Assembly (NCBI GenBank): GCA_963965975.1
Contig: OZ014411.1
Location: 2,031,001 to 2,095,000, forward strand
Length of the DNA: 64,000 bases
Reading direction: 5' to 3'
Source: Xestospongia bergquistia
Taxonomy: Eukaryota > Porifera > Demospongiae > Haplosclerida > Petrosiidae
The position numbers and the translations under genes were made by a program. A model generated the notes under the pieces. It searched no databases, was not told where the DNA came from, and was given only the letters and a program-made list of their open reading frames with translations. This document shows positions 20,738 to 34,280 of the stretch, one piece after another. Position 1 is the stretch's first letter, and every line of letters starts with the position of its first letter.

Positions 20738-23700
20738 TTACAATGTAGATTCTTGATTTTCCTCTGATTGTGCTTCAATTTGCCTTAGTAATTCAATGAA
20801 TGGTTCCACAGATTTGCTTGGAGCTTTTTTATGTAATTTCTTAGCATTTGCTACTAGTTCATAAATATCTAAAGGTAGTATTACAATAGAAACAACCCCA
20901 CCAGCAACAGCAACTGCTCCTCTTATGGCTGCTCCACCAAATCGTACAGCAAGAATGCCTCCTCGAAGAACTTGAGTGCCTAATCGAACAACTTGTGCAC
21001 CAGTAACTCCCACTCTTGCTGTTATTATTCCCATACGAGCTACCCTATCACCTTGTAGAAATGATGTTATAATATCTTCAATACTTAAGTTAGAACCTTC
21101 TTCATGCAAGCTTTCTGCAATAATATTCATTCTTTCGTCGATTTTAATGATTTGCTTAGAAAACTGCTCTTCAATTTGTCCCAGAGCCAGTATCTTTTTG
21201 TAAACCTTTTTGATTCTAGTTTTTGATATGTTTTTTTTCGATAGTGTTGCACTCAATATGGTGACTCCACCAGCTATACCAATAACACTGCCTGTTGCAG
21301 AAAGTGCTAATGAACCACCAAAAGTAACAGGTATTAGTCCTAAGCCTATTACTGTTAGTACTCCACCTGCAATTGATATCGCTGCCCCTCCAACTTTTGA
21401 CCTTCTAGTGTCTTGGCAAACATCCATAACATGATGTTGTTGATCCTTAATATAATCTGTAATAGCATGTCTTAAATTCAGCCTGATTGCAGATACCATG
21501 ACAAGGTCTTGTCCCAATTGATAGCCTTCATCTCTATAGTAGTGTAATTTTTTTTAGTAATCACATTAAATATAATATTCAAGTAACTCACTTAAATGAA
21601 ACAGTTGGTATAAGAAATTGGAGGGGTTGTTGTAACATGTTAATAATGATTGGATCAGTCTTCAGATCTTGTGCTTCTCTTGAAAGTTCTGTTGCTCTTC
21701 TTATACCTTCTTGAAATACAAAATTGTCACATGTTGTCAAAATTGTTTCTATGAAGTGATCAATGAATGTCATACTTGGTTTTTCTCTAAATATGACTCT
21801 GTGGATAAAAACATTTTGTATTCTACATTCTTCTGAGATAGGTGAGCCTCCGTTTCTTGCTATTGTGTTAATTATAAAAACTTTTGGGATAGCAGATTGT
21901 GTGGAGTTAGATTGATCACAAAAATAAGTGACAATGTCATCCATTGTAATTTTTTTATTATCTGCTCCATACACATACTTTGCTTGTTTGCCATTACTGA
22001 TTATAATAACCATAAGACATTCTAAATTGTCATAATCAGCTTTTGCTACAGAAGAAAATAACTGCTGCATAGCATCACGGACTAAATTGAAGAAAATGAC
22101 TACATGTAATTGTAGCCTTGTTTCAAATGCATATCTAACATATTGTGACCATTCATCCATCTTATTAGTTGAGTCAATAGTGTTGTTAATAACAAGGCAG
22201 TATCCACATCGACTGCTACAGTAGTTTTCTAGAAAAAATAAAAGGAAAAGTTTATCACACAATAAACTCTATCAAATTAACTTATACATTTAATATGCAT
22301 ACCTTGTTCATTTGGCAATCCTGCTGTTACAATACTTGTGACATGTGATTGTGGCTGTCTAATAGATACTGGTATGTTAGTAGTATGTGCAATTGCAACA
22401 AAGTCATCAGTGGGAGACACAGATGAAGAGATGTTAATTTCTGATCTATTTAAATGTTGTATGCATTTCATTTAGACAAAAGCAAGAGCCCATAGCATTG
22501 CAAAGGAGGAGTAGCATACAACTCAGACTTAAACAAACTATATATATCAATTGGGAAAATATATAACCATATTTAGCAGTACGCGTGTAATTAACATTAA
22601 TATCGGCATGAATATAATTAAACATTCCTTATATGGTCATATTCCCCAAAAATTTTTGATGTAGTTGTATATACTTCTTCGTCATTTGCTAAGCTATGGG
22701 CTTTTAATATTTGTTGCGTTTATGTCCATTTATGTAATGAATGAGTCTTTAAGTATAATTAATGGATTATACTCACATTGGAAAGAAATACAATGACTTT
22801 CGTAAAGTAAGTCTTTGTTCTGAAACTTGTACTTGTCCTTGATAGTCATACTTCGATACTCTGTCTGTCACCTTACTCAATATATACGTAAGATCTTTTG
22901 TTTTTCCAAATTCTCTGACTGCAACATCTAGTTCACTGATGTACCAACTCCCTTGCTGTGTATCCCTCATAGCTATACAACTGTCAATTGTTGCATAGCA
23001 ATACACAAAGTCAAGAATGTTTGGAGCTTTTTTTGCAGGCAGGGGCTGTTCGTTCTTATCACGGTTTGTTAATACCTCTGCAGTTATGATTACAGAAGTT
23101 GATAATTGACTACTGGATTTTATTACTTCCTTTCCTCTGCATGCTTGCACAAAAAAAAGCTTAGGTTTATCACGCAATGACGGACAATTGTCTGTCGTGA
23201 AATAATTTGATATTGTTCTATAGTAATCGATACACCGTCAGAACAGTAGACAACACCCCCTTCATCGCCATGGCTTAGAATGACCATAGCGAACACGCAG
23301 TATTTACTATGATTTTCTTTTTGTAAGTCTTCAAGAATACGAAGTAATTGATTAATTGTAACGTCACGTTCTTGTCTAACGTGGAACAGTAAGAAACTTT
23401 GAAAAAGCTCAGCTAGTTTGTCGGCGTCCACGTCACTTCCACTTCGTGTAGACAAATTATTGCTGAAGTTAACATTATTAACAATTAAGCAAAGACCACG
23501 AGGGTCTGTGTCCATTCGATAGCAGTCTTCATGGATTTCTAAATAAAAGTAGTTTAATTTTAGAAAAATTAAAAGAAAAACAAGGGCAGTATAACAGATT
23601 TTCATGATCACGCAAGCTGAGTGTACACACACACGCACACACACACACACACACACACATTATATATATATAACAGAATCTAATTTTATTTGAAGGAGCC

Positions 23701-24033
23701 ACATTTCGCCAATTATAGTACTCAGTCTTGAATAATGAAGTGCGACTCAATTTAGTGATAAATCAAACGTACCTTATCAACTTAATTGTTGTTTTTAGTG
23801 GAAGCTAGTTCACGGGTCTACTCGTGAATAACATGTTATATTTGTCATCATGACACTGTATTATTTAATGTTGTTATGCTTATTATGAAGCACTAACTTA
23901 AATACAATAATTAAAAAGTATGAACAACTTACATCATATTATTAATATACGTAATATACGTGCGCCTACTTGGTATTATAAGAATATAATTACGCAATTT
24001 AAATTAACACTTACCTTTGGTTAAGTCCTCCAT
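20738..24033 (-). CDS. Caspase / pseudo-caspase / ApoL-like fusion protein with one frameshift (gene C)
   Basis: Exons at 24015-24033 (MEDLTK), 22777-23538, 22303-22445, 21592-22228 and 20738-21533 correspond one to one with gene A. All splice phases agree if one missing base is allowed in exon 2 near 23217, between the catalytic His region (LSHGDEGG) and the Cys loop (FFVQACRG). About 785 residues would result. The second caspase-like domain reads IISNGK and INTIARN where SHG and QACRG are expected. The linker is different in sequence (SPTDDFVAIAHTTNIPV). The ApoL-like exon keeps GLGLIPVTFGGSLAL and LPLDIYEL but is the most diverged of the family. Either a young pseudogene or a sequencing error; the rest shows no decay. 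Confidence 0.75.
23625..23659. repeat. (AC)n microsatellite in intron 1 of gene C
   Basis: AC tract with one GC interruption, followed directly by a TA tract. It is the counterpart of the tract at the gene A junction. Confidence 0.9.
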
Positions 24034-25980
24034 GGTGTGATCATGACTGTGTACTAATGTTTGTCAATTGCTTAACTACTTCTGTAATGAATCACTGAGT
24101 TATAATTCTTTATATATTAGATATAACAAAATTATAGGTTCTCAACATGGTATAATGGCTGTAGCAGAGAAAACATGTTTATGTAATATAATTTAGCCGA
24201 GCAAGCATATTAGAGACAAGGGGATTCACCAGGTACTTTTACATATTGGGAGTAGTCAGCTTACCTTGCAAATGAATATTTTTATTATTAGATAAATAGC
24301 TGTTTATAGCAAAAATGTAATATTGTTATTACAAGAAGCCAAACTTTGTACTGTATTAAATAATTTGTACTAGGTACACTCAAAACAATGCCCTTATAAT
24401 ATGTTAAACAAGACTATTAAAAGTAATTAACAACTTGATATTAATTAATGACTTTCATTCCAAGGAAAACAAACAACATACTAAGTATTCTCTCCCATGC
24501 ACATAAGTCAGAGTACATATGATATATAGTGTAGATAAATATACTTATAAATAATATACTGAGTTTAGGTTAGCGTTATACAACAATACACTGTTCACAT
24601 GTTTATTTTGCTTGCACATGTTATCATAACTTATAGCAACATATATATGTGTAACCTCGTACCCAGGCTATCGCAAAAGCCTGGGTGCAAGGCTAATATA
24701 TGTGCAACAGAAATCCGTTGGGACACAATAGCATATATATTTAATTATCAGTTAAAATAAATAAACCAAATTCATAGTGATTAAAAATATAGATGTTGCT
24801 AAAATTAGATTTCTTAAAATAGTTCATTATGGTTAGTGAGGCGTGTCAAGTTATAACTTCCCACGCCTTATTATTAATTCGCCACACCCTCTTATTAAAA
24901 GGATCTCAATTCTGGTAACGGAGTAATTTTGCAATATATAAAATTAAAGTAGAAGTTTTGTAGATTGATATGGTTAATACCATTGATAATCATAGATGAT
25001 ATGGTTAATATTGCTGAAATTTCAGTGGTATTAACCATATCATGTATCATTATATGTAATCTTGAAATAATAAGACTCTAGAACCATTTATATTTTTGAC
25101 AAATTCATTAGCTATAGAATATGAGGCAGAGGTGGTGTCTAGAAGCAATTTCATTCAATGTAATCAATATCAACAGACAGATTAATGATTACACTTACAT
25201 CACCAATGAAGTAAAGCAAAAAGAATATTGCAAACTATACTTCAAGAGTAATGGACGGGACTAATAGCATGATCATATTTTGTTTTCCCATTATGTATAC
25301 TTTTTAATAAACACACAGTCTGTATGTTTTTCTGCCTTATAATGTTATAATGGTAGGAAAAATATTATATACAGGAGCTATTGCTTATTGCCTCTGGCAT
25401 GCATTTGAATATACACAATCGTATAGTATATATATATGTGATTTTTTACTGTGCATGCTCTATGTGTTACTGTTTATTTATTTTAGCATTTAATCTGATT
25501 TAACAATGCTTTATTATTTTATGTTTATTTTCAAAATTTCTGCTTTTCTGCCATTCCATATTTGTTCTTGTCCACCTTTTACTGTATTTCACTAGCTGGC
25601 TTAACATACACCCCTTTAACATCTCTTACTAATATGCAAAAAATAAATGAAATAATGTTCATGCACAACACTTCAACTACATAAAATAGAAAACTATCAT
25701 AGGATGATTGGTTTGGACCTAACTTGACTATGATCTATGAATTGTGAACACATAGCTTGTTAATTTCCAGGTTATAGGTAAACATGTAGTGCCACTTTAG
25801 TTGTATACTAAACATGTATAATATAACCATATAGTTAAATCTTGACTATAATGTATCACATACTTGACATTTTATTACTATTTCTCAATGCAACCATAAT
25901 TCAATCACCAAATGTCACCATATAATCATAACAGTTCATGCTATAGAATGGTAAATGAGTTGTTTATATACTGAGTAGTA
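23660..25980. repeat. Gene C intron 1 and upstream region, paralogous to 13226-15868
   Basis: Collinear with the DNA upstream of gene A. Includes an intact gene C first exon with a GTAAGT donor, a short hairpin at 24661-24686 (ACCCAGGCT / AGCCTGGGT), and an inverted pair around 24968-25042 (GATATGGTTAATACCA type). No other gene is recognised. Confidence 0.75.
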
Positions 25981-26233
25981 GCAATTGGTTACACCTAACA
26001 ATTCAAGATAACTGAAAATTCATCTTCAACATTAATGAATGTATCATCATATAAACTTAATACATCAATTCATCTTTAGTTATCATTATCATAGAATTGG
26101 ATTGAGTTTACAGCCTTACTTTATAATATTCATAATGAAATCTGATACTGTTTTGTCAGCTGAATAATTATTCACATGATTACACATTATGGCCACCCTC
26201 AGCTTCTGTGTTGCAATTCCACAGACTTAAAAC

Positions 26234-27298
26234 TTAATCTGTCATTGGTTTAACTTTATTAAGGTTATTGTCTTTCTTTGTGATCACACAGTCTACATAT
26301 GAATAACGATATCCACAAAAGGTAGACGTTGAAGCACTAACAACTCCACTAGAAGCTAAATAAATAAATGTCATTCCTATTGCTGCTTTACTGCCATGTG
26401 TAGTTCTGTCATCTCCATTGTGAATCTGGTATATAGATAAAACCAAGAACATTCCAGATATTCCCCAGTTCAGAATAAAAGTTAAATGAGTTACTAGTTC
26501 ATAAACAAATGCTGTTAGTTTTGAAAGATTGGTAGATGTAAGAAACCAGAACAATTTGACTGCAGTAAGAAAATATCTTATCATTGCTGAGATAATAAAT
26601 ATAACTGTGATTGATAATTCAAAATCTTTGAGTGCTTTATAAATAAGGTCATCATCAAGTACATCTAGACTGACTGCTAAAAAGCATGATGTAGTGTTTA
26701 GTTCAATATTCTGACCTACTATGAGGAACATTATATCCACCATACCTTGTATATCCTTCTTATTATTACAATATTCAGCTATTACAATGATATACGTACC
26801 AGTACATGAGAATATCAATCGTATAACTACAACAAAGTATGCCCAAATACATTGTTGTAAATAAAAGTTAACATTAGTAACTGGGGCCGGCAGAGAAAGA
26901 GCAACCACAATAAGAAACAATGTCCAAATGACTCTTTTTTCAAGTCTACTTCTTTTTTCATTATTGAAGTGTTCAGTAGATGGATGTACTGAGATTTTTC
27001 TGTCCATGATATAACAGATACTTACATATACACATGAACAAATCATCATAACAGATATAATGATGTTGAAGAATATACTTAAAGAAATTGAAACCCCAGT
27101 TAAGGAGACACTGACTATTTGTGCAGATGTGATGTTATCATCCAAAGCACTAATGACATTGAAACCAAATGCAGCAATACAAGGCCAGCCTGCTATATCC
27201 AATGTGGCAGCTAATATTTCAGTCATAGAGAGTGGTATAAAGATAACTGAAATTATCAAAAGACAATATGGATCACTTTTTCTGCTTATGTTGCACAT
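26234..27298 (-). CDS. Multi-pass membrane protein, paralogue of 8063-9106
   Basis: A single exon of 354 residues with about eight hydrophobic segments. It shares the start MCNISR, the GWPC segment, VSLTG, LPAPVTNVNFYLQQC, RLIFSCTG, IVIAEYC, QGMVD and STFCGYR with the gene downstream of A. The C-terminal tail is longer and Lys/Asn-rich. Conservation of a C-x-x-C-free LQQC-W segment and of the IAEYC helix end suggests a constrained fold. Function unknown. It lies between gene C and gene D, in the same orientation as the whole cluster. Confidence 0.65.
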   Translation of the reverse strand: MCNISRKSDPYCLLIISVIFIPLSMTEILAATLDIAGWPCIAAFGFNVISALDDNITSAQIVSVSLTGVSISLSIFFNIIISVMMICSCVYVSICYIMDRKISVHPSTEHFNNEKRSRLEKRVIWTLFLIVVALSLPAPVTNVNFYLQQCIWAYFVVVIRLIFSCTGTYIIVIAEYCNNKKDIQGMVDIMFLIVGQNIELNTTSCFLAVSLDVLDDDLIYKALKDFELSITVIFIISAMIRYFLTAVKLFWFLTSTNLSKLTAFVYELVTHLTFILNWGISGMFLVLSIYQIHNGDDRTTHGSKAAIGMTFIYLASSGVVSASTSTFCGYRYSYVDCVITKKDNNLNKVKPMTD

Positions 27299-27684
27299 CT
27301 TGTAAGACTATATACAAACTTTTGAGTGAGTCTTTTCTTTGGGCGTAGATAATATAACAGGGAATCTCCCTAGGAATTCTCATATTACGTTATAGCTAAC
27401 GTATGAATCTTTTTATTAGCAACATTATTCATTAGTAATATTACTTGTTTTTTGATTAACAAAAGATAATTTAACTAAATGACAGGCATCTATTCTTTGC
27501 ATTGGTTAAAATTGTTTCTTAAATTTTGTTAGAGCTCTTTAGATGCAGTATAATGAATAAAATTGAAGATAATATTAAAAATATATAATAATTTATTTAT
27601 CAAAAAGTGTATGCATAAAATAATCCTTGTAGAATCTCAAAAGCCAATAATTCAATACAATGACTATTGCTGTGTTAAATGTTG

Positions 27685-30600
27685 CTAGACAGCAGTTTCC
27701 TTCAGTCCTTTTTGTTGTACATTAAGTATGAAGTTGTCTATTTGTTCTTTTTGTTCCTTTAGCTCTATTATCTGTTCATTTAGCCACTGTATGGCATTGC
27801 TCTCAGATTGTTTATATAACTTGTATGTATTAGAGGCCAATTCATAGATATCAAGTGGGAGTATTAGAACTGATATGACTCCACCAGCTACAGCAACACC
27901 TCTCACGGCAGCTCCAGTGACTCTAGCTGCAAAAATACCTCCTTGAATAACAGCTGTACTACCAGCTCGAGCTACTTGGGCACCAGCAACTCCGCCCCTT
28001 GCAGCTATTATTCCAAATCTCAACACTTGTCCACCTTGTAATAAAGCTACAGCAATTTCTTCTTTGCTCATGCTAGGATTCTCTTTGTGAAAGTCTTCAG
28101 CAATCTGTTCCAGTCTCTCTTCCAAATTTTTTATGTGTTCACAAAGTTGACGATCAACTTCAAAAATTGATTGAGCATCTTTAAGCTCAGCTTTTGATAA
28201 AAATGTATCAGCCATTGTGGCACTTAATGAGGTAATTCCACCAGCTACTCCCATGGCTGCTCCTACTCCAGAAATTGCTAATGAACCACCAAATGTAACA
28301 GGAATGAGACCTAATCCAACAATTGTTAATGCACCTCCAGCTATTGATGTAAGAGCTCCGGCAACTCTAGACCGCCTAGCATCTCGACAAACTTGTACAA
28401 TCTTGTCACGTTTATTGTCCATGATTTTAATAGCAGCTTCTCTTAAATGAGACCAGATATTAAGAGCCATTTTAATTTCTTGTCCCAGTTGTTGACCTTC
28501 CTGGCTACAAAATGATGAAAAGGTTAGATAGAATATGTATATCCAAATAAACATTTTATACTTACGTCATTGCTTTTTGTCCACATGTGAACATGAGAGG
28601 TTTTCCCAAATTATCAATTTCATAAAAATCATCACATTCATATTTCAAAAGTCGTCTTGTTGTTTTCATGGCATTGGTGAATATAAAACTCTCATCTGGT
28701 TTGAGATCTTGGATTTGGTGTGCTAGTTCTTGTATGAATGTTATCTTTGGCTGATTCCCATAATGGAATATATGTTGAATATACAAATCACTGATTTTGT
28801 CAGCATGACTTTTAATTTCTTCTCCATGAGATCTAGTATCTCTTTCTCTGAGTAATGTTTCTAGCAGGAAAAGTTTTGGCTTCCCAACTAATGTCTGACA
28901 GAAATCACTAGAGAAGTACGAAACTGCTTCATTTGTGCTTATTTTTCTGCCATCTGTACCATATATGTATTTCTTCTTCTTCCCTTCACTTAGTATTATG
29001 ATAAGTAAACAGTTTAAATTGGTGTGATCAACAGAAGCAACTGCTACCAACAATTCTCGTATCGCTATACGATGAAGTCTTGTAAAAATTTCTACATTAA
29101 ATCCAAGCTCCTTGTCGAATGCTAATTTTATGTCTTCCAGGATCTTGTCAGATTCGTCATGGATATTGTTAATGATAATACAATAACCTTGTAAATGGAA
29201 ATGGCTCTCTGTATGATAGGTAATTACAGAAGCTAGAAAAAAGGAGTGGTAATCAAAATAATAGGCATATTATCAATTTTAGCACACATGATTTTATTTT
29301 TGTATTCAATGAGTGACTGTCTAAAGTTGCACTTCACAAGATGTTTTAGTGTAGGCTCATTTTATAGTTACTATGTAATTATGGTGCTTGCTTTAAAGGT
29401 TAAAGCCAAAAATATTGTTTATAGTCTTCACAGAAAACTAAGATAAATCAAGAAAAATAATGAAATTGCAATGATCTGTGCAATTGATTAGAATTATTAT
29501 AATAATAGTAACGTATGTATACTAGCTGACTATTTTGCCAGTACTGTCTAAATTGACATATACTTGTAATTAAACTAATCACTATCTATTTGTGACCTGA
29601 TTTTCAAAAAGGGACCACTTCTGTTAAAACATTTGTCACTTGGATTTATGAAAAAAAACTGTTAAAACATACCCAAAAACAGTTTGGTATACATATAGAT
29701 TAGTTATGCATATATAACAACTGTATGTATACAAAACTGTTTTTGAGATTTTTTAACAGTTGATTTTTCACAAATTAGATCACAGATGTTTTGACAGAAG
29801 TGGTCCCTTTTTGCAAATCAGGTCACATTTGATTGTTTACTATTACACTACACATAACACAAACATGTACGATAATATATCACTGGACAAAGAGCATTTG
29901 GTTGATGATTTTAACTATATGTAATCATGCATATACCAATTGCACTATTTAATGGAAATTGAAAGTAAACATAATACTGCTTTCACTATCACAATCATTA
30001 TTATTTATAACTTTTGATAAGTAATAAATTCCATATATAGGATAAAAATAAGAAAAAAGGATATTATTGTCACTTTCAGTTGGCATAACAAAATATTGTT
30101 TCGATTATTATTGGGAGTTGATTACATATCAAATGTTAGACCAAATATTGATTTTAATAATAAAAACAGGATTATGTTTACTTTCAGTTTGCATCAAAAA
30201 AATTGTTTATAACACTTTGTTCACTCAAAGTTTATTTAAACAATGTAAATACAGAGATAGAGCATACCTTCAAGGGGTTTGTCTGATGTTATTGATGAAG
30301 AACTATCACTACTAACATCAAAATTTTGCTTCTCATTTTCTTCTTTCAAAATTTTACTTTTAACGTCTGGTGAACTACATGTATTAAAATACATGTAATT
30401 ATGTATATTAGTAAATGATATATATGTACTTGCATTGCTGACCATTAGGAAAGAATTTAAGTTTTTTTCGTAACTGAAGTGTGAGCTCTGGAACTTGTGT
30501 TTGTCCATCATGTTCATATTTTGATACTCTTTCAGCTACTTTAGTCAGGATATAAGATATATCTGCTGACTCAGCAAACTCTCTTATAGCATCAATTAAT

Positions 30601-31365
30601 TCATTAACATACCAACTTCCTTCCTTCATATCTCTCATAGCTGTACAGTTGTCAACTGTCGCAAAAGAAAATAAAAAATCAGCAAGGTTTGGTGCTGTGT
30701 ATACAGATGAGAGGTTTTCTACTATACCGTCAGTTGTGACCATAGGCCTGGCTTCATAACCAATTGATTGTTGCCCTGTTATTTCTATAACTTGGTTTGG
30801 TTGTTGACCTCGACATGCTTGTATGAAGAAAAGCTTTGGTTTATTGCTCAGGGATGGACAGTTAGCAGTAGTGAAAAATTCCGATATCTTCTTTATTGTT
30901 ATTGGAACACCATCACAACAGTAGACCACGCCCCCTTTATCACCATGGCTGAGAAGAATGACAACAAAAGCACAGTATTTTTGGTGATCCTCAGTTTGTA
31001 ATTGGTGTAATATTTGATATAATTCATTTTCTGTGACATCATCTACTTTTGTAACTTTAAACTTTAGAAAATTTTCAAACAGGTCTGTTAACTTGTCAGC
31101 ATCTAAATCACTGCCAATTCGTTGTGGCATTCCTATAGGACTGCTATTAAAGTTGACATTGTTGATGATAACACACCGACCTCGTGGTATCGTGTTCATA
31201 GGATAGCAATCATCTAATAATAAAAAGTAGATAATGGTAATAAATTTATTGGCATATATTCAGCTACACAATATAGAGTTACTTGATTATCTGATTGTTA
31301 CTGTACATTATTATTATAGCTCTAAATAACTGACCTTCAATATCTAGTACACTGCAAGTTGCCAT
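27685..31365 (-). CDS. Caspase / pseudo-caspase / ApoL-like fusion protein (gene D)
   Basis: Exons 31335-31365 (MATCSVLDIE), 30430-31213, 30268-30374, 28566-29232 and 27685-28504 join in phase into 802 residues. The caspase domain (about 12-271) has IGSDLDA, LLSHGDKGG with His100, FFIQACRG with Cys144 and EGSWYVNEL. The linker (about 272-307) is short and ends in an acidic, Ser-rich FDVSSDSSSS stretch. The second caspase-like domain (308-529) has ILSEGKKKK instead of SHG and FLLETLLRE instead of QACRG. The ApoL-like domain (530-802) has GLGLIPVTFGGSLAI, the second hydrophobic stretch with LPLDIYELAS, and a glutamine-rich C-terminal helix. Compared with gene F the linker exon has lost about 320 nt in frame. 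A MITE lies in intron 3. Confidence 0.85.
29592..29826. mobile_element. GTGACC-type MITE in intron 3 of gene D
   Basis: Inverted ends GTGACCTGATTTTCAAAAAG and the complement of CTTTTTGCAAATCAGGTCAC, with arms extending through GGGACCACTTCTGT. It is flanked by ATTT on both sides. The equivalent intron position in gene F (about 43190) reads through without it. No coding capacity. Confidence 0.8.
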
Positions 31366-32184
31366 AGTGTCGGAGTGCCCAATATACAGCAGTCTATCAA
31401 AATAAATAGTGAATGCGGATGTTTACAACTTTGAGAACAAAGCGAACAATAATTGAAAACATTCATGTCCTAATACATTGTACTAAATGATTGGAATGTC
31501 GTAATTATCATATTCATAACCTTTAATTATTTTTAATGAAGTTATTACCACGAGGTTTGTTCTAAATAGTGACTTTATACTTATTAGATGTATTTATAAG
31601 AATTCTTCCAGAGTGTTAAGGAGATTACATTGTTTGTCACTTAGAAATCATGAACAATGCAGGCAATAGCAGCTAGTACATTGCTAGTTAAGTCATATTA
31701 CCTAATTCTGGTAGATGGACTAACAAAGAAAATTAATGAGAACAGTAACAGCAAAGAAAAAAAGAAATTCTTCATTTCAACTGTTATAATAATTTATAAT
31801 AATGCCTTCAATTAAATTTATACACTTTAGGGAAGTCTGTATATACATACTATACTCAAACATTAACAAACCTATTTTAAAGGCTACAAATATTGAATAG
31901 ACATTGACTATAATTATTATTTGTCAAGCAGAAAGTGCATACTTGACTGTGAATTAAAATGAACTTACTCCTAAACCTTAAACTACAGAACTTAAATGTA
32001 CTAATGTCACGTTAAAGGATGGTTGTTCAGTACATTAAGCACTTCTTTTAAATCATACAGATTTCATTATTAGTTTATTCAGATAATTTAATTAATTATA
32101 CACCTACATTAGGGAGTTCAAATAATAATATATAGCTATTAATAAATACATCAAATATTATGAAATTGTTGCTAGTAAAATAAG

Positions 32185-33090
32185 TCAATATTGTATGTGT
32201 CCATAGGCAGTATTTTCTTGTAGTTCAATTCTATCTTTCCTTGCGTTGTCCACTACACTAACATCATCATATATCAATGTTGGTAGGGTATTATTTGTAG
32301 TTGTGGGTGGAGACGTTTTACCGTAGCTCCTCCTCATCATAATAGCATAAACAATAATTGCAGTAATAATTGCAGTTAATAATGAAGAGAAGAACATAGT
32401 AACTGGAATACTAACTAAAATGAATATTGTGTTTAAAATTAATAATAATAATAATTAGTAATTTTGTGAAGTTATACCTGATAAACAAGTAACTAATACC
32501 TAAAATTAATAAAATACAATCCATCTCATTAAATATTGTATTAATAATTTTTACCTTTACACATTGGAGTTGCAACAATTGGTATTGTATTTGTTAGTAG
32601 AATTACTGATGGAATAGCAGGAGTTCAGGCATTTTTTTGAGAATAGTCAGCAGTAGCTGTATACATATATGAAAACGTAAGCAATAATAATATAAAGTAG
32701 ATCTTGTTTGCTTATTTGAACTTGCAATAACTAATGATGTCTTTGTCATGAGTGTTGCAGATGAGCAAGGATCAGTATTAGTAACATTGCAAGAGTTCAA
32801 ATCAAAGAAAGCAACCAGTAAAAGACCACCACAATATCTCATGTAATTTATGAATTTTGTTACATTATCTTGACAAGGACCATTAATACAGTAGTCAATG
32901 GAGCTGTTATTATTAGCGCAATTATTTTGAAGTACAGTAATAGGCTGCATAGTATTTGTAGCAATAGCTTCTAAATAATGTACCATACAGTACACCTGAT
33001 TCATTCTTCCACAAATACCATAGTTATAAAAGGAAACTAATTCAGTCAAGTTAAAGCACTCAAAAAATGCTACATATAAATTTTGTACAT
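32185..33090 (-). pseudogene. Relic of the Cys-rich type I membrane protein (unit D)
   Basis: The last exon (about 32185-32414) is intact: a transmembrane segment FFSSLLTAIITAIIVYAI, a basic stop-transfer and a tail with YDDV and YGHI motifs. The ectodomain exon (about 32690-33090) aligns with the intact copy at 45756-46954, but its N-terminal third, including the signal peptide, is deleted. The middle exon carries an in-frame TGA near 32625. It should not produce a surface protein. Confidence 0.75.
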
Positions 33091-33094
33091 GACA

Positions 33095-34280
33095 ACTAAT
33101 TAAATATAGTCTAATAAACTCAAAAAGGTTGAGGTTGAAGTAAAGTAGGATTAATACTTTCCAGTTACTTAGTCAGCATGTCATCTTATAATTTAACTGA
33201 TCTGACATCCAGATCATGAGCTTGTATTATTTCTCTATTGTATGTACTCAGAACATCAATGGTATACCTATAGTTAATATATGTGTAATCCAGTTATGAC
33301 AAATTGGTTACACAGATACCAAAGAACAAAAATCATTAGGATTAATCCTACTTTCAAACTCAATTTAAATTGTACTTTTAAAACGTAAAGTACTTTTTAA
33401 GAATATGTCGGTGTAATTATAGCATGCAGACTTAATAGTCCATAGTGACAACAGGTATTACAGAGAATGTGTTAGAACACAACCACTAAATGACAAGCAT
33501 TACTAGATGATCTATAAATCCTTTTTATTTACAGTAGATAATACATTATTCAGTACAGTAACAAATTCGTGACACGTCCATCTTCATTAAAAAACCACTG
33601 TCACGAATTTATGACACGTCGAATATTAATTTAAAATGTTTCTTATTTATCTATCTTATAAGTTTACCGTTAATTTTTTATATAATACTAAATAATTATT
33701 ACTATAAAACAACAAGTAATTTCGATCAGGTTTTTGAAAATCGCTCAGATATTCAAACAGAGGGAGAGAGTTGTTACGATTATGACTGTAGTAGCGTTGA
33801 TTAACTGGATAATAAAGTTCTACAGGTTGTTGTGTGCATAAGAATGTTTTAACAAATGCCATGCTTGACTCAAACTCATAAATCGTAGACTTTCATATAC
33901 GATATATTCACATAATTACACAAGTTAAAACATTACAAAACTACTAACCTGTACTCGTTGCTAAGGACGGCATTGCGCGTTCAAGTATCAATGGAAATGG
34001 CCCCATATGCTAGAAAAACAAACATACCATATAGTGGTTGATGACCTAAAGCAATTTGCTATTGAGAAAAAAGAAATTGAAGTGTATATACGCTGGTTGT
34101 TTTTTTTTATCTGATGGTTTTAAGTGAAATAAATTAAATAGCTAGGCGTGGTCCTCATACATTATTGGCAGTTTTTAGTTGTTCTTTACTAACAGAAGAT
34201 GGTTCAAATAAATGACGACCATCCTCACTTTGCAATGATTAAAGTATTTCTTAAATTTTTAATAAAACTTTTTAGAAGTA
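33095..34280. other. Unit D upstream spacer, repeated at about 39745-40920
   Basis: Collinear with the spacer in unit E and partly with 46960-47360 beside unit F. It contains a 68-codon open frame (33656-33862) starting MAFVKTFL; the same frame in unit E is broken at the eighth codon, so I do not accept it as a gene. TGTCACGAATT-type repeats occur near 33570-33620. Confidence 0.5.

Noticed and set aside
23529-23750. Minus-strand frame reading CVCV repeats near gene C
   Set aside because: It is a translation of the AC microsatellite in intron 1.
33656-33862. 68-codon minus-strand frame starting MAFVKTFL
   Set aside because: The paralogous stretch in unit E is stopped at the eighth codon, so there is no sign of constraint.
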